Below are positions 23,059 to 30,851 of a DNA stretch of 32,616 nt, piece after piece. Where the stretch lies: the IMG/VR virus record IMGVR_UViG_3300038701_002606, positions 1-32,616 of that record, one strand, 5' to 3'. Source of the stretch: a virus. The notes under the pieces were generated by a model. It did not search any database. It was not told the origin of the DNA and worked only from the letters and a program-made list of their open reading frames with translations. The first letter of the stretch is position 1. Each line of letters opens with the position of its first letter. The position numbers were made by a program, and so were the translations under genes.

Positions 23059-23715
23059 TCACTCCCCTGCCAAAGCCTCCCTCAAATACTCATCCCACAC
23101 CAGCTCCCAATCCTTCCCCGTCCGCGTCGCCATCAACTCATCCCGCGCCGCCCGACCCATCTTCGCCCCGCTGATCCTCTCCCTGATCTCTCTTTCTTTC
23201 GGCTCCCAAACCTTCCGGACCCATTCCCGCAACGCCTCGCCGGCCACCGCCAGGCAATCATCATTGCGTTGCACCGCCCGCTTCATCTCCGTAGCATCCC
23301 GCCACCTCTTTCGCGCCGCGTCCGCATTCCTCCCGGAATCCACCACCGCCCGATAGCACGCATGAGCTTCCTCCTCTTCCTGCACCACCCGGGCCAAGGT
23401 CAAAGGCAAACCCAATCGCGCCAACGCCCGCTCCAACAACTCCACCGGCCCCAGGTCAATCGACACCTCCGGAGCATCCGACAACCCCAGCTCGCGCCGC
23501 AATTCCTCCACCCGATCCAGCACCTTCCCCGACGGCTTCCGCCCCACATGAACCTTATACCACTCCACCAACAAAGCCGGATCACCCTCCCACAATGGCG
23601 GCACCTCCCCGCACTTCTCACCCTTCTCCACCCACCCCCGGATCGTCCGGGAATGCACTTGCCACCGCGACGCCGCCTGCATGATTTTCTCTTTATCAAT
23701 CACTACACTCATCAT
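23059..23715 (-). CDS. Terminase small subunit candidate
   Basis: The 218-residue, highly charged helical protein has an N-terminal HTH-like segment (DKEKIMQAASRWQVHSRTIR) as in DNA-recognising small terminase subunits, a leucine-rich middle (VELLERALARLGLPLTLARV) and a basic helical end. It lies next to terminase large subunit, now separated by a 0.7-kb cassette. It would recognise the packaging site, but no cos site was identified. The start may be 23715 or 23712 (tandem ATG). Confidence 0.65.
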   Translation of the reverse strand: MMSVVIDKEKIMQAASRWQVHSRTIRGWVEKGEKCGEVPPLWEGDPALLVEWYKVHVGRKPSGKVLDRVEELRRELGLSDAPEVSIDLGPVELLERALARLGLPLTLARVVQEEEEAHACYRAVVDSGRNADAARKRWRDATEMKRAVQRNDDCLAVAGEALREWVRKVWEPKEREIRERISGAKMGRAARDELMATRTGKDWELVWDEYLREALAGE

Positions 23716-23721
23716 TTTTTC

Positions 23722-26130
23722 CTACACTTCACAAGCCGCCACCTTATCCGCCACCACTCCCAGCTCCGTCACATACTGGACTTTCCGACATTCACTCTCG
23801 ACCCATCGCCGCTTCTTCCGCGCCTTCCAATCCTTCCGGATCCCGAACAACTCCCGCGCAAAGGTCGGCATCTCCCGATGGTGCGGAACCACGTCGTTCA
23901 ATTCACACCAATCGTTATACAGCTCGAAAATCTCATTCACCGAAACCATCAGCTCCGACTGGCCTTCCTTCTCTTCCAACCACCCATCCTTCAGGAACAA
24001 GGACAACCCGGCCCGATGCTTCATCAAGTCCCGTGTCGCCTCCTCGCTCCTCGAGGTATGCACAAATCTCCCACGCTTCTTCAGTCTCCGATATCCCTCC
24101 AGAGCCCAATTCAAGATCCCCGGAAGCTCCGCCTTGAACCTCTCCTGAAACCCATACTCCCGATCCTTCGCCGCAATCACCTTGTCAAAATTGATTTGAA
24201 TAAACCTCCTCTCAAACCCTCCCGATGAATCCGGAGTTGCCGCAATCACATTCGATTCCATCACCAACCTCCCCTTCGGCCGGAAGTCAAAACCCTGCCC
24301 ATACTTCACATCCACCGACACCGGATCCCCCGACACAATCGCCTTAATCAATCCGATATGAGTAAACGATTTCGTCGTCAGTTCCTTCGCCAGATACAAC
24401 GACTTCCCGACGAGTTGACTCCGCAAAAAAGGATTGTCCAATTCGGTCAACTCCAATGCCACCTTGTTATCACTCCCCACCAACCATTCCAACACGTCAA
24501 CACAAGTTGATTTCCCCGTGCCACCATCGCCATAAAAGAAAAAGAATGAGTGATAGTTGATATCCCCCCCCAGGCAATACCCAAACACCTCTTGAATCTG
24601 CGACACCGTCTCTTCGTCATCGTGCCTCCCCGCCAGCCACTTCTTCCACTCCGGACAATCCGCACCCGGCACATACGGATGAGGAATCTGCACCGTCGTC
24701 AAATGGCCGTGCCGATGCGGATAAAGGATCCCCTTCTCCACATCCAACAACCCATTTGCCACCGGGAAACACCCTTCCGGCACGCTGTTCAATTCCTCCG
24801 GAAATTTTACCCGCTCCGATGTCGCCAGCTTCACGATCGATGACACCCGACCCGAATTCAGCACTTCCTCGCCACCTTTCTGCGAAGTCAGAACCCGCCG
24901 CACCTTCCGGTCAATCCACGTCTTCTCCCGCACCTTCGACCAGATCCCCGCCCGACCGTTCCACTTCCAAAAATGGTCGCCACAATAAATCAGATTCTCC
25001 GACCGAACCAAGGTCCTTGCCAGTCGATCTTCCAGGACCCGATACCCGCCGCGGCCACCGTCAGCCACCAAACCCGAAAACAAATCAAGGTCTTCCAACC
25101 CCGCCCGCTCCGCCGCCGCCATCAGGTTCCCCCGTTGCTCATCAATCATCATCCCCACCTCGTCACAATAGTCCCGCCAATCCGACACATCGTGACCCGG
25201 CTCCGCACCACTCCACAAATCATCCAGGAGCAACACCCCCACCCGATCACACACCTCGAACAACTCCCGCGCCACCTTCTCCGCACCCTCCAATCCCGGG
25301 CCATCGAAGTCCGGCACCACCACCACCCAACGATCCCGGAAGAATTTCGCAAACGAATCCTTCCACTTCCCCGCCCCCATCGGAAACGTCGTCGCTACCA
25401 CGTCCCGACCGTCTTCCGATAACTCCTCCAACCGCTCCACATCCTTTTCCCCCTCCACCAAAAAAATCGGCTCCACCCGATCACTCGCCAGGATCTCCGG
25501 CACCCGGTAGGGCACCGTCCTCACGTCCTTCAACGAATAAACCCACTCCCCTTCCTCCACCGTCACACCCGGACGACGTTGCCGGAAATTCTTCGGCTCA
25601 TATCGCAGCGTTTCATGAAGCACCCGCCCCGACTCGTCCTTGTATTGGTAAATCTCCACCACCTCACCCAGTCCACCACCCGATGAAGTACGACCCTCAC
25701 TAGACTTCTTCCCGGTCAATGGCTTCCCCGCCACCCGCTCCGCAAGCGATGGCTTCTCAACCAACGCCCCCACCGGCTTCACCGGATTCTCCGGCACCTT
25801 TCGCATCGGTCGATCTCCCCCACCGGTCCCCCAGGGCACCCCCGCCAACTCATGATAAATCTTGATCGCCTCCCGATTGTCACACCCCCGCGCATGCTGA
25901 ATCAGCGTCACCTCATCGCCACCATCTCCCGACCCGAAATCTTTCCAGAGCCCCACCCCACCATCGATCTTCAAAGAACAAGATGGCGTTTTCTCCTCCC
26001 GGAACGGAGCCAAAACCTTCACCGCCGCCGGACCACCGGCCCAACTCGAAACCTTCTCCGCATCCGGAAGCCCCAGCTTCCCCCACAACACCCACAAGGG
26101 CAACCTCGCCCGACAATCTTCAACGCTCAT
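23722..26130 (-). CDS. Primase-helicase (TOPRIM plus D5/SF3 helicase)
   Basis: The 802-residue replication protein begins with a DnaG/CHC2-like part at about 38-96 (APFREEKTPSCSL, LWKDFGSGDGGD) that lacks the zinc-binding Cys/His set. TOPRIM follows at about 221-300 with VEGEKD and DFDGPG. After a linker, a D5_N-like region around 380-470 precedes an SF3 helicase with Walker A GDGGTGKST (534-542) and later GDPVSVDVKYGQGFDF and NVIAATPDSSGGFERRF. It should synthesise primers and unwind the phage origin. An A-rich leader without clear Shine-Dalgarno precedes ATG 26130. It is longer than typical satellite primases, and N-terminal zinc loss is notable. Confidence 0.9.
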   Translation of the reverse strand: MSVEDCRARLPLWVLWGKLGLPDAEKVSSWAGGPAAVKVLAPFREEKTPSCSLKIDGGVGLWKDFGSGDGGDEVTLIQHARGCDNREAIKIYHELAGVPWGTGGGDRPMRKVPENPVKPVGALVEKPSLAERVAGKPLTGKKSSEGRTSSGGGLGEVVEIYQYKDESGRVLHETLRYEPKNFRQRRPGVTVEEGEWVYSLKDVRTVPYRVPEILASDRVEPIFLVEGEKDVERLEELSEDGRDVVATTFPMGAGKWKDSFAKFFRDRWVVVVPDFDGPGLEGAEKVARELFEVCDRVGVLLLDDLWSGAEPGHDVSDWRDYCDEVGMMIDEQRGNLMAAAERAGLEDLDLFSGLVADGGRGGYRVLEDRLARTLVRSENLIYCGDHFWKWNGRAGIWSKVREKTWIDRKVRRVLTSQKGGEEVLNSGRVSSIVKLATSERVKFPEELNSVPEGCFPVANGLLDVEKGILYPHRHGHLTTVQIPHPYVPGADCPEWKKWLAGRHDDEETVSQIQEVFGYCLGGDINYHSFFFFYGDGGTGKSTCVDVLEWLVGSDNKVALELTELDNPFLRSQLVGKSLYLAKELTTKSFTHIGLIKAIVSGDPVSVDVKYGQGFDFRPKGRLVMESNVIAATPDSSGGFERRFIQINFDKVIAAKDREYGFQERFKAELPGILNWALEGYRRLKKRGRFVHTSRSEEATRDLMKHRAGLSLFLKDGWLEEKEGQSELMVSVNEIFELYNDWCELNDVVPHHREMPTFARELFGIRKDWKARKKRRWVESECRKVQYVTELGVVADKVAACEV

Positions 26131-26176
26131 TTTTTTCTCTTCTTAATTCTGTGTGTTTAAAATTCCGTTAGAAAAG

Positions 26177-26219
26177 GTCGATTCAGCAGACCCTTTCAGG
26201 GCTGCTGATCTTGGCTGTT
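26177..26219 (-). repeat. Cassette-end hairpin repeat, copy 3
   Basis: This differs by one base from copy 1 (19341-19383). It has the stem CAGCAG/CTGCTG with an unpaired A and inner CCCT/AGGG. It encodes the last codons and stop of the cassette gene 26196-26375 and lies 46 bp upstream of the primase start. Confidence 0.85.
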
Positions 26220-26375
26220 GTGCAGAAATTTGGAACTCCGCTTCTCAGATCGTCTCCTTTCATAATCCAGAGCCAGCCCCATAGCCCAAATTCCCAGAAG
26301 CATACCGAAAGCCATTGAAATGACCGCGCACCCAAACAAAATACCTAAAAATTCAGAATGAGAAATAGTGATCAT
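26196..26375 (-). CDS. Small cassette membrane protein with NSQDQQP end
   Basis: The 59-residue protein starts MITISHSEFLGILFGC, has one long hydrophobic segment (about 8-35, ILFGCAVISMAFGMLLGIWA), a basic stretch (YERRRSEKRSS) and the end NSQDQQP shared with 22364-22666. The start ATG overlaps the stop of the previous gene (ATGA). Function unknown. Confidence 0.6.
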   Translation of the reverse strand: MITISHSEFLGILFGCAVISMAFGMLLGIWAMGLALDYERRRSEKRSSKFLHNSQDQQP

Positions 26376-26656
26376 GGATTCATGCTGGTTTGGCAGATAG
26401 TCGGTGCCGTTGCGTTTTCTGGATTGGTTTCCGCGCTGCTGAGAAAAGTAGTTGAGCAATACGTTTCTGCACCACGGGCTCTAATCCTGTTTGGGTGTCT
26501 GACGATTATCATATCCACCATTTTAGTTGCGACACAGGCCATCAGTAACGGCCCAATTAACATACATATCGGCGCCCCACCTCCCTGAATGAAGATGCAC
26601 AACAAGGCGTGCGAGGCAACGCGCGGCAACGTCCTTCTTTGAATTCGATCTTTCAT
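26372..26656 (-). CDS. Unknown cassette membrane protein
   Basis: The 94-residue protein (MKDRIQRRTLPRVASHALLC) has two hydrophobic segments at about 14-27 and 30-52 (ICMLIGPLLMACVATKMVDM) followed by a polar, Cys-containing tail. No family is recognised. The start overlaps the upstream stop by ATGA. It and the following 59-residue membrane protein form the third cassette, between the early genes and primase. Confidence 0.55.
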   Translation of the reverse strand: MKDRIQRRTLPRVASHALLCIFIQGGGAPICMLIGPLLMACVATKMVDMIIVRHPNRIRARGAETYCSTTFLSSAETNPENATAPTICQTSMNP

Positions 26657-27057
26657 TTCGCGCGTGCCTCCACATCGACGTTCTTAAAAAGCCCCCCAAT
26701 CCCCGGTGCCTGATCCACCATCGGTTTCACTTTCGCTCCCATTGTCTCAACCCACTCTCTCCCCCGGACACCCAAACCACGCAAATCCACCCCAGGCTTA
26801 CTCCCCTTCTTCCTCAACAACCGCACCGCATCACCCTCTCTCCCAAGGGCAAGATTAACCTCCGCCCGCCAACAAACATACAACCACCCCGCCCGAGTCC
26901 CACCCGGAAACTCCGGACGCAACACCGCCTCCAGCTCCGCCACATCCTCCGCCGCCAGCAACTCCACCGGCCCATACACCCAATCATCGATCACCCGACG
27001 GATCACCGCCCGATACGCCAAGCGGATTGGAGATTGCGTTTCCCATCCCTCACTCAC
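26653..27057 (-). CDS. Unknown early protein
   Basis: The 134-residue protein reads from GTG 27057 (VSEGWETQSPIRLAYRAVIR), chosen because this GTG overlaps the stop of the acetyltransferase gene (GTGA). It has an N-terminal helical part (VIRRVIDDWVYGPVELLAAE) and a basic, glycine-containing end (KKGSKPGVDLRGLGVRGREW). No domain is recognised. It is the last early gene before the third cassette. Confidence 0.5.
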   Translation of the reverse strand: MSEGWETQSPIRLAYRAVIRRVIDDWVYGPVELLAAEDVAELEAVLRPEFPGGTRAGWLYVCWRAEVNLALGREGDAVRLLRKKGSKPGVDLRGLGVRGREWVETMGAKVKPMVDQAPGIGGLFKNVDVEARAK

Positions 27058-27470
27058 GCCACCCCCCCTTCTCCTACCGCACCAATCACCGGGCGCCAGA
27101 TTTTCACCGGAGCCAACACCCTCACCAAAGTCACCCAACCAACCGGAGGATCCAGAGGATCATCCTTCCGCCACACCTCAAAACCGACAGCCTTGAAAAA
27201 CTCCACCGCGCCCGGAGCCTCATCATAAACGCCCACATCAACCACCGCCAGAGCCGCCCCCGACTCCGCCGCGATTTTACAAGCCCGATCCATCAGCACC
27301 CGACCAATCCCATCACGCCGATACCCAGGAGCCACACAAAGCCCCCCGATCCTCGCCAGCCCACCCTCTGAAGGACGAATCACCACCATCCCCCGGCAAG
27401 CCCACCGATCCCGCCATTGCAAGACCACCCGACGCTCCCCACAGTCCCAGGTTGTAAATTCCTCGAACAT
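27054..27470 (-). CDS. GNAT-family N-acetyltransferase
   Basis: The 138-residue protein has the GNAT core. A strand-rich N-terminus is followed by motif A at about 46-59 (VAPGYRRDGIGRVL), the acetyl-CoA-binding R/Q-x-x-G-x-G/A signature, then helix DRACKIAAESGA and motif B-like text EAPGAVEFFKAVGFEVW. It transfers acetyl from acetyl-CoA to an amine, but the substrate is unknown. It is coupled to the ParB-like gene through TGATG. Phage GNATs can modify host proteins or DNA, but nothing here identifies the target. Confidence 0.85.
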   Translation of the reverse strand: MFEEFTTWDCGERRVVLQWRDRWACRGMVVIRPSEGGLARIGGLCVAPGYRRDGIGRVLMDRACKIAAESGAALAVVDVGVYDEAPGAVEFFKAVGFEVWRKDDPLDPPVGWVTLVRVLAPVKIWRPVIGAVGEGGVA

Positions 27471-28834
27471 CAGGAAACCCTCCCGCGCCAGAATTCCAGA
27501 ACCCCGAAAGCCGATGCCAACCGGATCCCCCCACGGTCATCCACCGCCAACCCCTCCAGACACCACCACACCACCACCGGAAGAAACGTCTCAAACTCCG
27601 ACAACACAAACTCATCCAACTCCCCGGGATCAATTCCCAGAAGCCTCTCCGCAGACAACCGCCAATCCGAACCCGAAAAATCCAGCACATCCACCGCCAA
27701 CCGGGCCGCGTCCGCCCGAAACTCGACCGACAACAAAAGCCAAGGATTCCACTCACTCTCTCTCGTCACCAGCTCCGCCGGAACCTCCACATCGACTCCG
27801 CCGGAATCATCCTCCTTGTCCGAATCATCATCCAACTCCCGACCCTTCAACCTCGCCCCCAACACATACTCCTCCCCCGACTCCTTCCGGCCCCGCTCCG
27901 CATCCTCCACCAGCGAACGGTCCACCACTCTCCGGACATTCCCGCACCCCTCTTGATAACCCCCCACCGGCACCACCAGAAGCGGCACCCCATGAAGCTT
28001 CGCCAACGTCCCCCAAGTCACCGCCGCATCTTCCGGACGCGCCGCCAATCCCCCCACCTGATCCGTCTCCAACTTCCAGGGCGAAACCGCCTCACCATAA
28101 GGCCGGACATATTTTGCCCAGTCCGCCGGATCATCCAAAAACATACACCGCTCAAAAGCCTCTTGCCCACTCACTCCAGACACCCATGACCGCCATCCTT
28201 CCAGGTTCCTGCGGGGCTTCTCATACTTCTCCACCACCATCCGATTCACCTCCTCATCAGAAAGCACCTCCCCCAAAGAAAGCACCGTCTGACCCAACGA
28301 CTCCCGGACATCCTCTTCCTCCACCTCCATCACCCGGCGAACCGATGACAACCGCACCAACCCCTTCCCCACTGCGTCCCGCAATGGCTCCGGAGCCAAT
28401 TTCAGATTCAGCCGATCCTGAACCCAGGACACCCCCCGGCCCAACTTCTTCCCCACCAAATCCGCATCCCATCCCGTCCGCTCCGAAAGCCTCTCGACTC
28501 CCTCCGCCGACTCCACCTCAGACAACCCGGCCCGCTGGTCATTCTCGACAATCTGAATCTCCAACACCTCCTCATCCGACAACTCCCGAACCAAACAAGG
28601 GACCGCGCCCATCCCCAACAACTTCGCCGCCCTCCATCGCCGCTCCCCGGCCACAATCTCCAACACCCCATGCGCACAAGCCCGGACAATCAGAGCCTGC
28701 TGAATCCCCACCTCCTTCACCGACGCCGCCAACGCCGCCAACTCCCCATCATCAAAATCACGACGCGGATTTGTCGGGCTCTCCGACAAAAGATCCACCG
28801 CCACCATCTTCACTTCTTCATTCTTCTCACTCAT
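27470..28834 (-). CDS. ParB-like protein without partner ParA
   Basis: The 454-residue protein has a ParB/Spo0J N-terminal domain at about 10-110 with SPTNPRRDFDD, GIQQALIVR, and the CTPase/arginine motif GERRWRAAK at 63-71. A KorB/ParB-type HTH follows (WDADLVGKKLGRGVSWVQDR). The long C-terminal half has a strongly acidic linker (LDDDSDKEDDSGGVDVEV) and a final helical domain of unknown type. Partition or transcriptional control of phage DNA is plausible. No parA gene is seen. ATG 28834 has AAGGAAG upstream; a GTG at 28861 is an alternative that would overlap the previous stop. Confidence 0.85.
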   Translation of the reverse strand: MSEKNEEVKMVAVDLLSESPTNPRRDFDDGELAALAASVKEVGIQQALIVRACAHGVLEIVAGERRWRAAKLLGMGAVPCLVRELSDEEVLEIQIVENDQRAGLSEVESAEGVERLSERTGWDADLVGKKLGRGVSWVQDRLNLKLAPEPLRDAVGKGLVRLSSVRRVMEVEEEDVRESLGQTVLSLGEVLSDEEVNRMVVEKYEKPRRNLEGWRSWVSGVSGQEAFERCMFLDDPADWAKYVRPYGEAVSPWKLETDQVGGLAARPEDAAVTWGTLAKLHGVPLLVVPVGGYQEGCGNVRRVVDRSLVEDAERGRKESGEEYVLGARLKGRELDDDSDKEDDSGGVDVEVPAELVTRESEWNPWLLLSVEFRADAARLAVDVLDFSGSDWRLSAERLLGIDPGELDEFVLSEFETFLPVVVWWCLEGLAVDDRGGIRLASAFGVLEFWRGRVS

Positions 28835-28857
28835 CTCAAAAATCACTTCCTTCAAAT

Positions 28858-29121
28858 TCACTCTACACTCCCACTATCAAAACTCTTCAACGCCTCGCGC
28901 ATCAACCGCAACGGCCTCCGGGCCGCCCCCAGGCAATGCTCACAAGGATGAATCGCAATCACCTGCTCCACCTTCGCCGCTCCCGTTATCGAACCATCAA
29001 ATTGACCGCCTGATTTAGGCTTGTCATAACTCGCATTCAAAGGATTCCCGCAATCCGTGCAGACCAGGACCGACACCAAATGCGTCCGCCCGAAATCCTT
29101 CATCTCACGCGGCACACTCAT
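28858..29121 (-). CDS. Small zinc-ribbon-like protein
   Basis: The 87-residue protein has two Cys pairs, CTDCG (about 21-25) and PCEHC (about 59-63), spaced as in zinc ribbons, with a basic C-terminal helix (ARRPLRLMREALKSF). It likely binds zinc and perhaps nucleic acid. No specific family is recognised. Its ATG overlaps the stop of a 29-residue membrane peptide upstream. Confidence 0.6.
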   Translation of the reverse strand: MSVPREMKDFGRTHLVSVLVCTDCGNPLNASYDKPKSGGQFDGSITGAAKVEQVIAIHPCEHCLGAARRPLRLMREALKSFDSGSVE

Positions 29122-29207
29122 CGCGACCTCCTCTCACCAACCTCACACCGCTCCCGCCGCATCACCAGGAACAACAAAACCCCAACAATAAAAAATAATT
29201 CACTCAT
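29118..29207 (-). CDS. 29-residue membrane peptide
   Basis: From ATG 29207, MSELFFIVGVLLFLVMRRER and then CEVGERRSR, with stop TGA overlapping the ATG of the zinc-ribbon gene as ATGA. The hydrophobic segment covers residues 4-16 and is followed by a basic cytoplasmic tail. The four-base overlap, shared with most genes here, makes it a likely gene. Function unknown. Confidence 0.45.
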   Translation of the reverse strand: MSELFFIVGVLLFLVMRRERCEVGERRSR

Positions 29208-29234
29208 ATCAAAATCTCTATCTTAAAACTAAAA

Positions 29235-29513
29235 TCATTCCGAACATGTCAATTCAGCAGACCCTTCCAGGGCTCCTGATCCTTGACTGTTCGCTGTGGA
29301 ATAAATAAAACCTTGATGACTTCTCATGTAGCCATTGTCGTAGAGTCGATCAAAAACCACGCCTTCAGCCGTCGTAAGACTGTGCCAGTCTCGACCGTGC
29401 CAACATTCAGCAATTAGTGTTTCAATCGACTTCAGCGAACAAGGCAGCTCACGCGAATCCTGCTCTCTTTGTGGTTGATCGGTCGGTTTCTCAGTTGATA
29501 GGGTATTACTCAT
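29235..29513 (-). CDS. Unknown cassette protein reading through hairpin copy 4
   Basis: The 92-residue protein (MSNTLSTEKPTDQPQREQDS) has CWHGRDWHSLTTAEGVVFDR in the middle and ends by translating through the hairpin repeat (NSQGSGALEGSAELTCSE). Relative to the other copies, a one-base insertion shifts NSQDQQP-stop into a longer frame. The first residues resemble 22364-22666. The start overlaps the upstream stop within GAATCATGA. Function unknown. Confidence 0.6.
   Translation of the reverse strand: MSNTLSTEKPTDQPQREQDSRELPCSLKSIETLIAECWHGRDWHSLTTAEGVVFDRLYDNGYMRSHQGFIYSTANSQGSGALEGSAELTCSE
29248..29291 (-). repeat. Cassette-end hairpin repeat, copy 4 (diverged)
   Basis: This 44-nt copy has about five differences from copies 1 and 3, one of them an insertion. 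The inner stem CCCT/AGGG and the unpaired A are kept, while CAGCAG faces CTCCTG with one mismatch. It seems to be the oldest or least constrained copy. Confidence 0.75.
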
Positions 29514-30196
29514 GATTCGGTAGGGTTAGATTTGTCGTCGCAGGATCGGTGGCTTGGGTCGTTCCTCTTCCTCCCCCGCGCCACCGCCGCCGTCTTCCTC
29601 CTCTGTTCCTCGCCCTGTTGCCATCCCGCCCGAAGACTCCCACCCGCTTGCTCAATCGGTGCATTGCACTCCCGCCGGACCCTCTTGCTTGTCCAAGTCC
29701 GACTCTCCCCCAGCGCACGCGACAAACTCCGCACGCTCCACCCCTCCAGCTCCCAGTGATTAAAAAACAACCCGAACGCCAGGACCCGCTTGCCCAGGTC
29801 ATCCACCCCGGGAGCATCCCAAAACCAACTCCCCAACACCCGACGCGCCACCGCCGCGCCCTCATCTCCACCCAACTCCCCCAAAACTCCCCGCATCACC
29901 ACCACTCCCGGGACAAATCCTTTCTCAAAACCAACCGCCCGAGCCAAGGCCAGGACCCGACCCCCAACCGCTGCCACATCACAATCCCGCGACCACCCCT
30001 CCAAACACCTCGAAATCATCACACTCATCACCGCCGCCCGCACCCCGGGATCCTCGCCGCCCGATTCCGCATCCTCCAAAATCTCCGCCGGGCTCCGCCG
30101 CTCCGCCCCAAACACACTCCACCCACTCTCGCCGCCGGATTTAAAGTACGACGAATCCAAGACTTCCGCCTCGATCGTTTGGCCGGTCCGCTTCAT
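29510..30196 (-). CDS. Early protein with HTH-like segment, unknown
   Basis: The 228-residue protein (MKRTGQTIEAEVLDSSYFKS) is helical in its middle part. Near residues 150-175 the text WSVRSLSRALGESRTWTSKR looks like a helix-turn-helix. The tail is basic and less GC-rich and ends CDDKSNPTES at the GAATCATGA junction with cassette 4, so the original C-terminus may have been replaced. It lies next to the DnaA-like gene, so a replication-regulatory role is possible. Confidence 0.55.
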   Translation of the reverse strand: MKRTGQTIEAEVLDSSYFKSGGESGWSVFGAERRSPAEILEDAESGGEDPGVRAAVMSVMISRCLEGWSRDCDVAAVGGRVLALARAVGFEKGFVPGVVVMRGVLGELGGDEGAAVARRVLGSWFWDAPGVDDLGKRVLAFGLFFNHWELEGWSVRSLSRALGESRTWTSKRVRRECNAPIEQAGGSLRAGWQQGEEQRRKTAAVARGRKRNDPSHRSCDDKSNPTES

Positions 30197-30561
30197 CGCT
30201 CGCCCCCCTTCACCGGATCATACTCCCATCCCCGTTCCTTCATCTCCCGCACCGCCTGCCGAAACTTTCGACCAGACTCCGGGCAACATTCATCGACCCA
30301 CAAAACCCCCTTCGTCACCGTTGAATGATCCCGCCGAAAATACTTCCCGATCTCCGTCCGACTCATCGCCAACATCCCCGCCGCCGCATTCCAAATCACT
30401 TTCCGCACCATCGCCGCCTCACAACCCACCCGACGATTCCCCGAAACCAAAACCCCCCGCCGTTGCCGAAACAAATAGGCCGCGCAATCCACAATGTAGT
30501 CCAGGTCAATCCCGGGATTCCCCCCAACTTCCGCCCGAAGTTCATCGATCAACATTTTCAT
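30193..30561 (-). CDS. Stand-alone DnaA domain IV-like protein
   Basis: The 122-residue protein contains the signature of the DnaA DNA-binding domain: SRTEIGKYFRRDHSTVTKG at about 67-85, with the RDHSTV motif at 77-82 that contacts the DnaA box. The AAA+ ATPase domain is missing. Domain IV alone can bind DnaA boxes without melting DNA, so it may mark the phage origin, recruit host DnaA or block host initiation. A DnaA-box variant TTGTCCACA occurs at 335-343. The start is MKMLIDELRA. Confidence 0.8.
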   Translation of the reverse strand: MKMLIDELRAEVGGNPGIDLDYIVDCAAYLFRQRRGVLVSGNRRVGCEAAMVRKVIWNAAAGMLAMSRTEIGKYFRRDHSTVTKGVLWVDECCPESGRKFRQAVREMKERGWEYDPVKGGER

Positions 30562-30851
30562 CCCCGCCTCCTCTCCAGCTTCTCCGGCCTCACCGGCTCA
30601 TTATTCCCAACCAGCCCCGCCAACTCCTCAACCACTCCCACCACCTCACCCAACTCCGCCGCATCCTTCCCCGTCACCTCCCGAACCGCCTGAAACGCCA
30701 CCCGATAATTCACCCCATCTCTCCGAATCGTAAAAATCCGCCACTTGGGAGACTCCTCCGAAATATCCCCATCCTTCAAAACATACTCCAACCGCTCATT
30801 CAACGCGCCCGTGTAAAGAGCCGCGAACGGCTTGAATTGCCCCACGCTCAC
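30558..30851 (-). CDS. Unknown early protein
   Basis: Read from GTG 30851, which overlaps the previous stop as GTGA, the 97-residue protein (VSVGQFKPFAALYTGALNER) has a beta-rich middle (RIFTIRRDGVNYRVAFQAVR) and an acidic helical end. No family is recognised. It lies directly before the DnaA-like gene with ATGA overlap. Confidence 0.5.
   Translation of the reverse strand: MSVGQFKPFAALYTGALNERLEYVLKDGDISEESPKWRIFTIRRDGVNYRVAFQAVREVTGKDAAELGEVVGVVEELAGLVGNNEPVRPEKLERRRG

Noticed and set aside
26583-26650. Integron attC-like words (GCACAACAAGGCG and GGCAACG) at the start of cassette 3
   Set aside because: I could not align them into paired R and L boxes with matching arms, and they lie within a coding frame. 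Only a structural attC search could revive this.
27514-29013. Long plus-strand open frame (499 codons) opposite the ParB-like gene
   Set aside because: It is extremely Pro/Ser/Thr-rich with no domain, caused by the C-rich complement of a GC-rich gene. The minus strand encodes a recognisable ParB.
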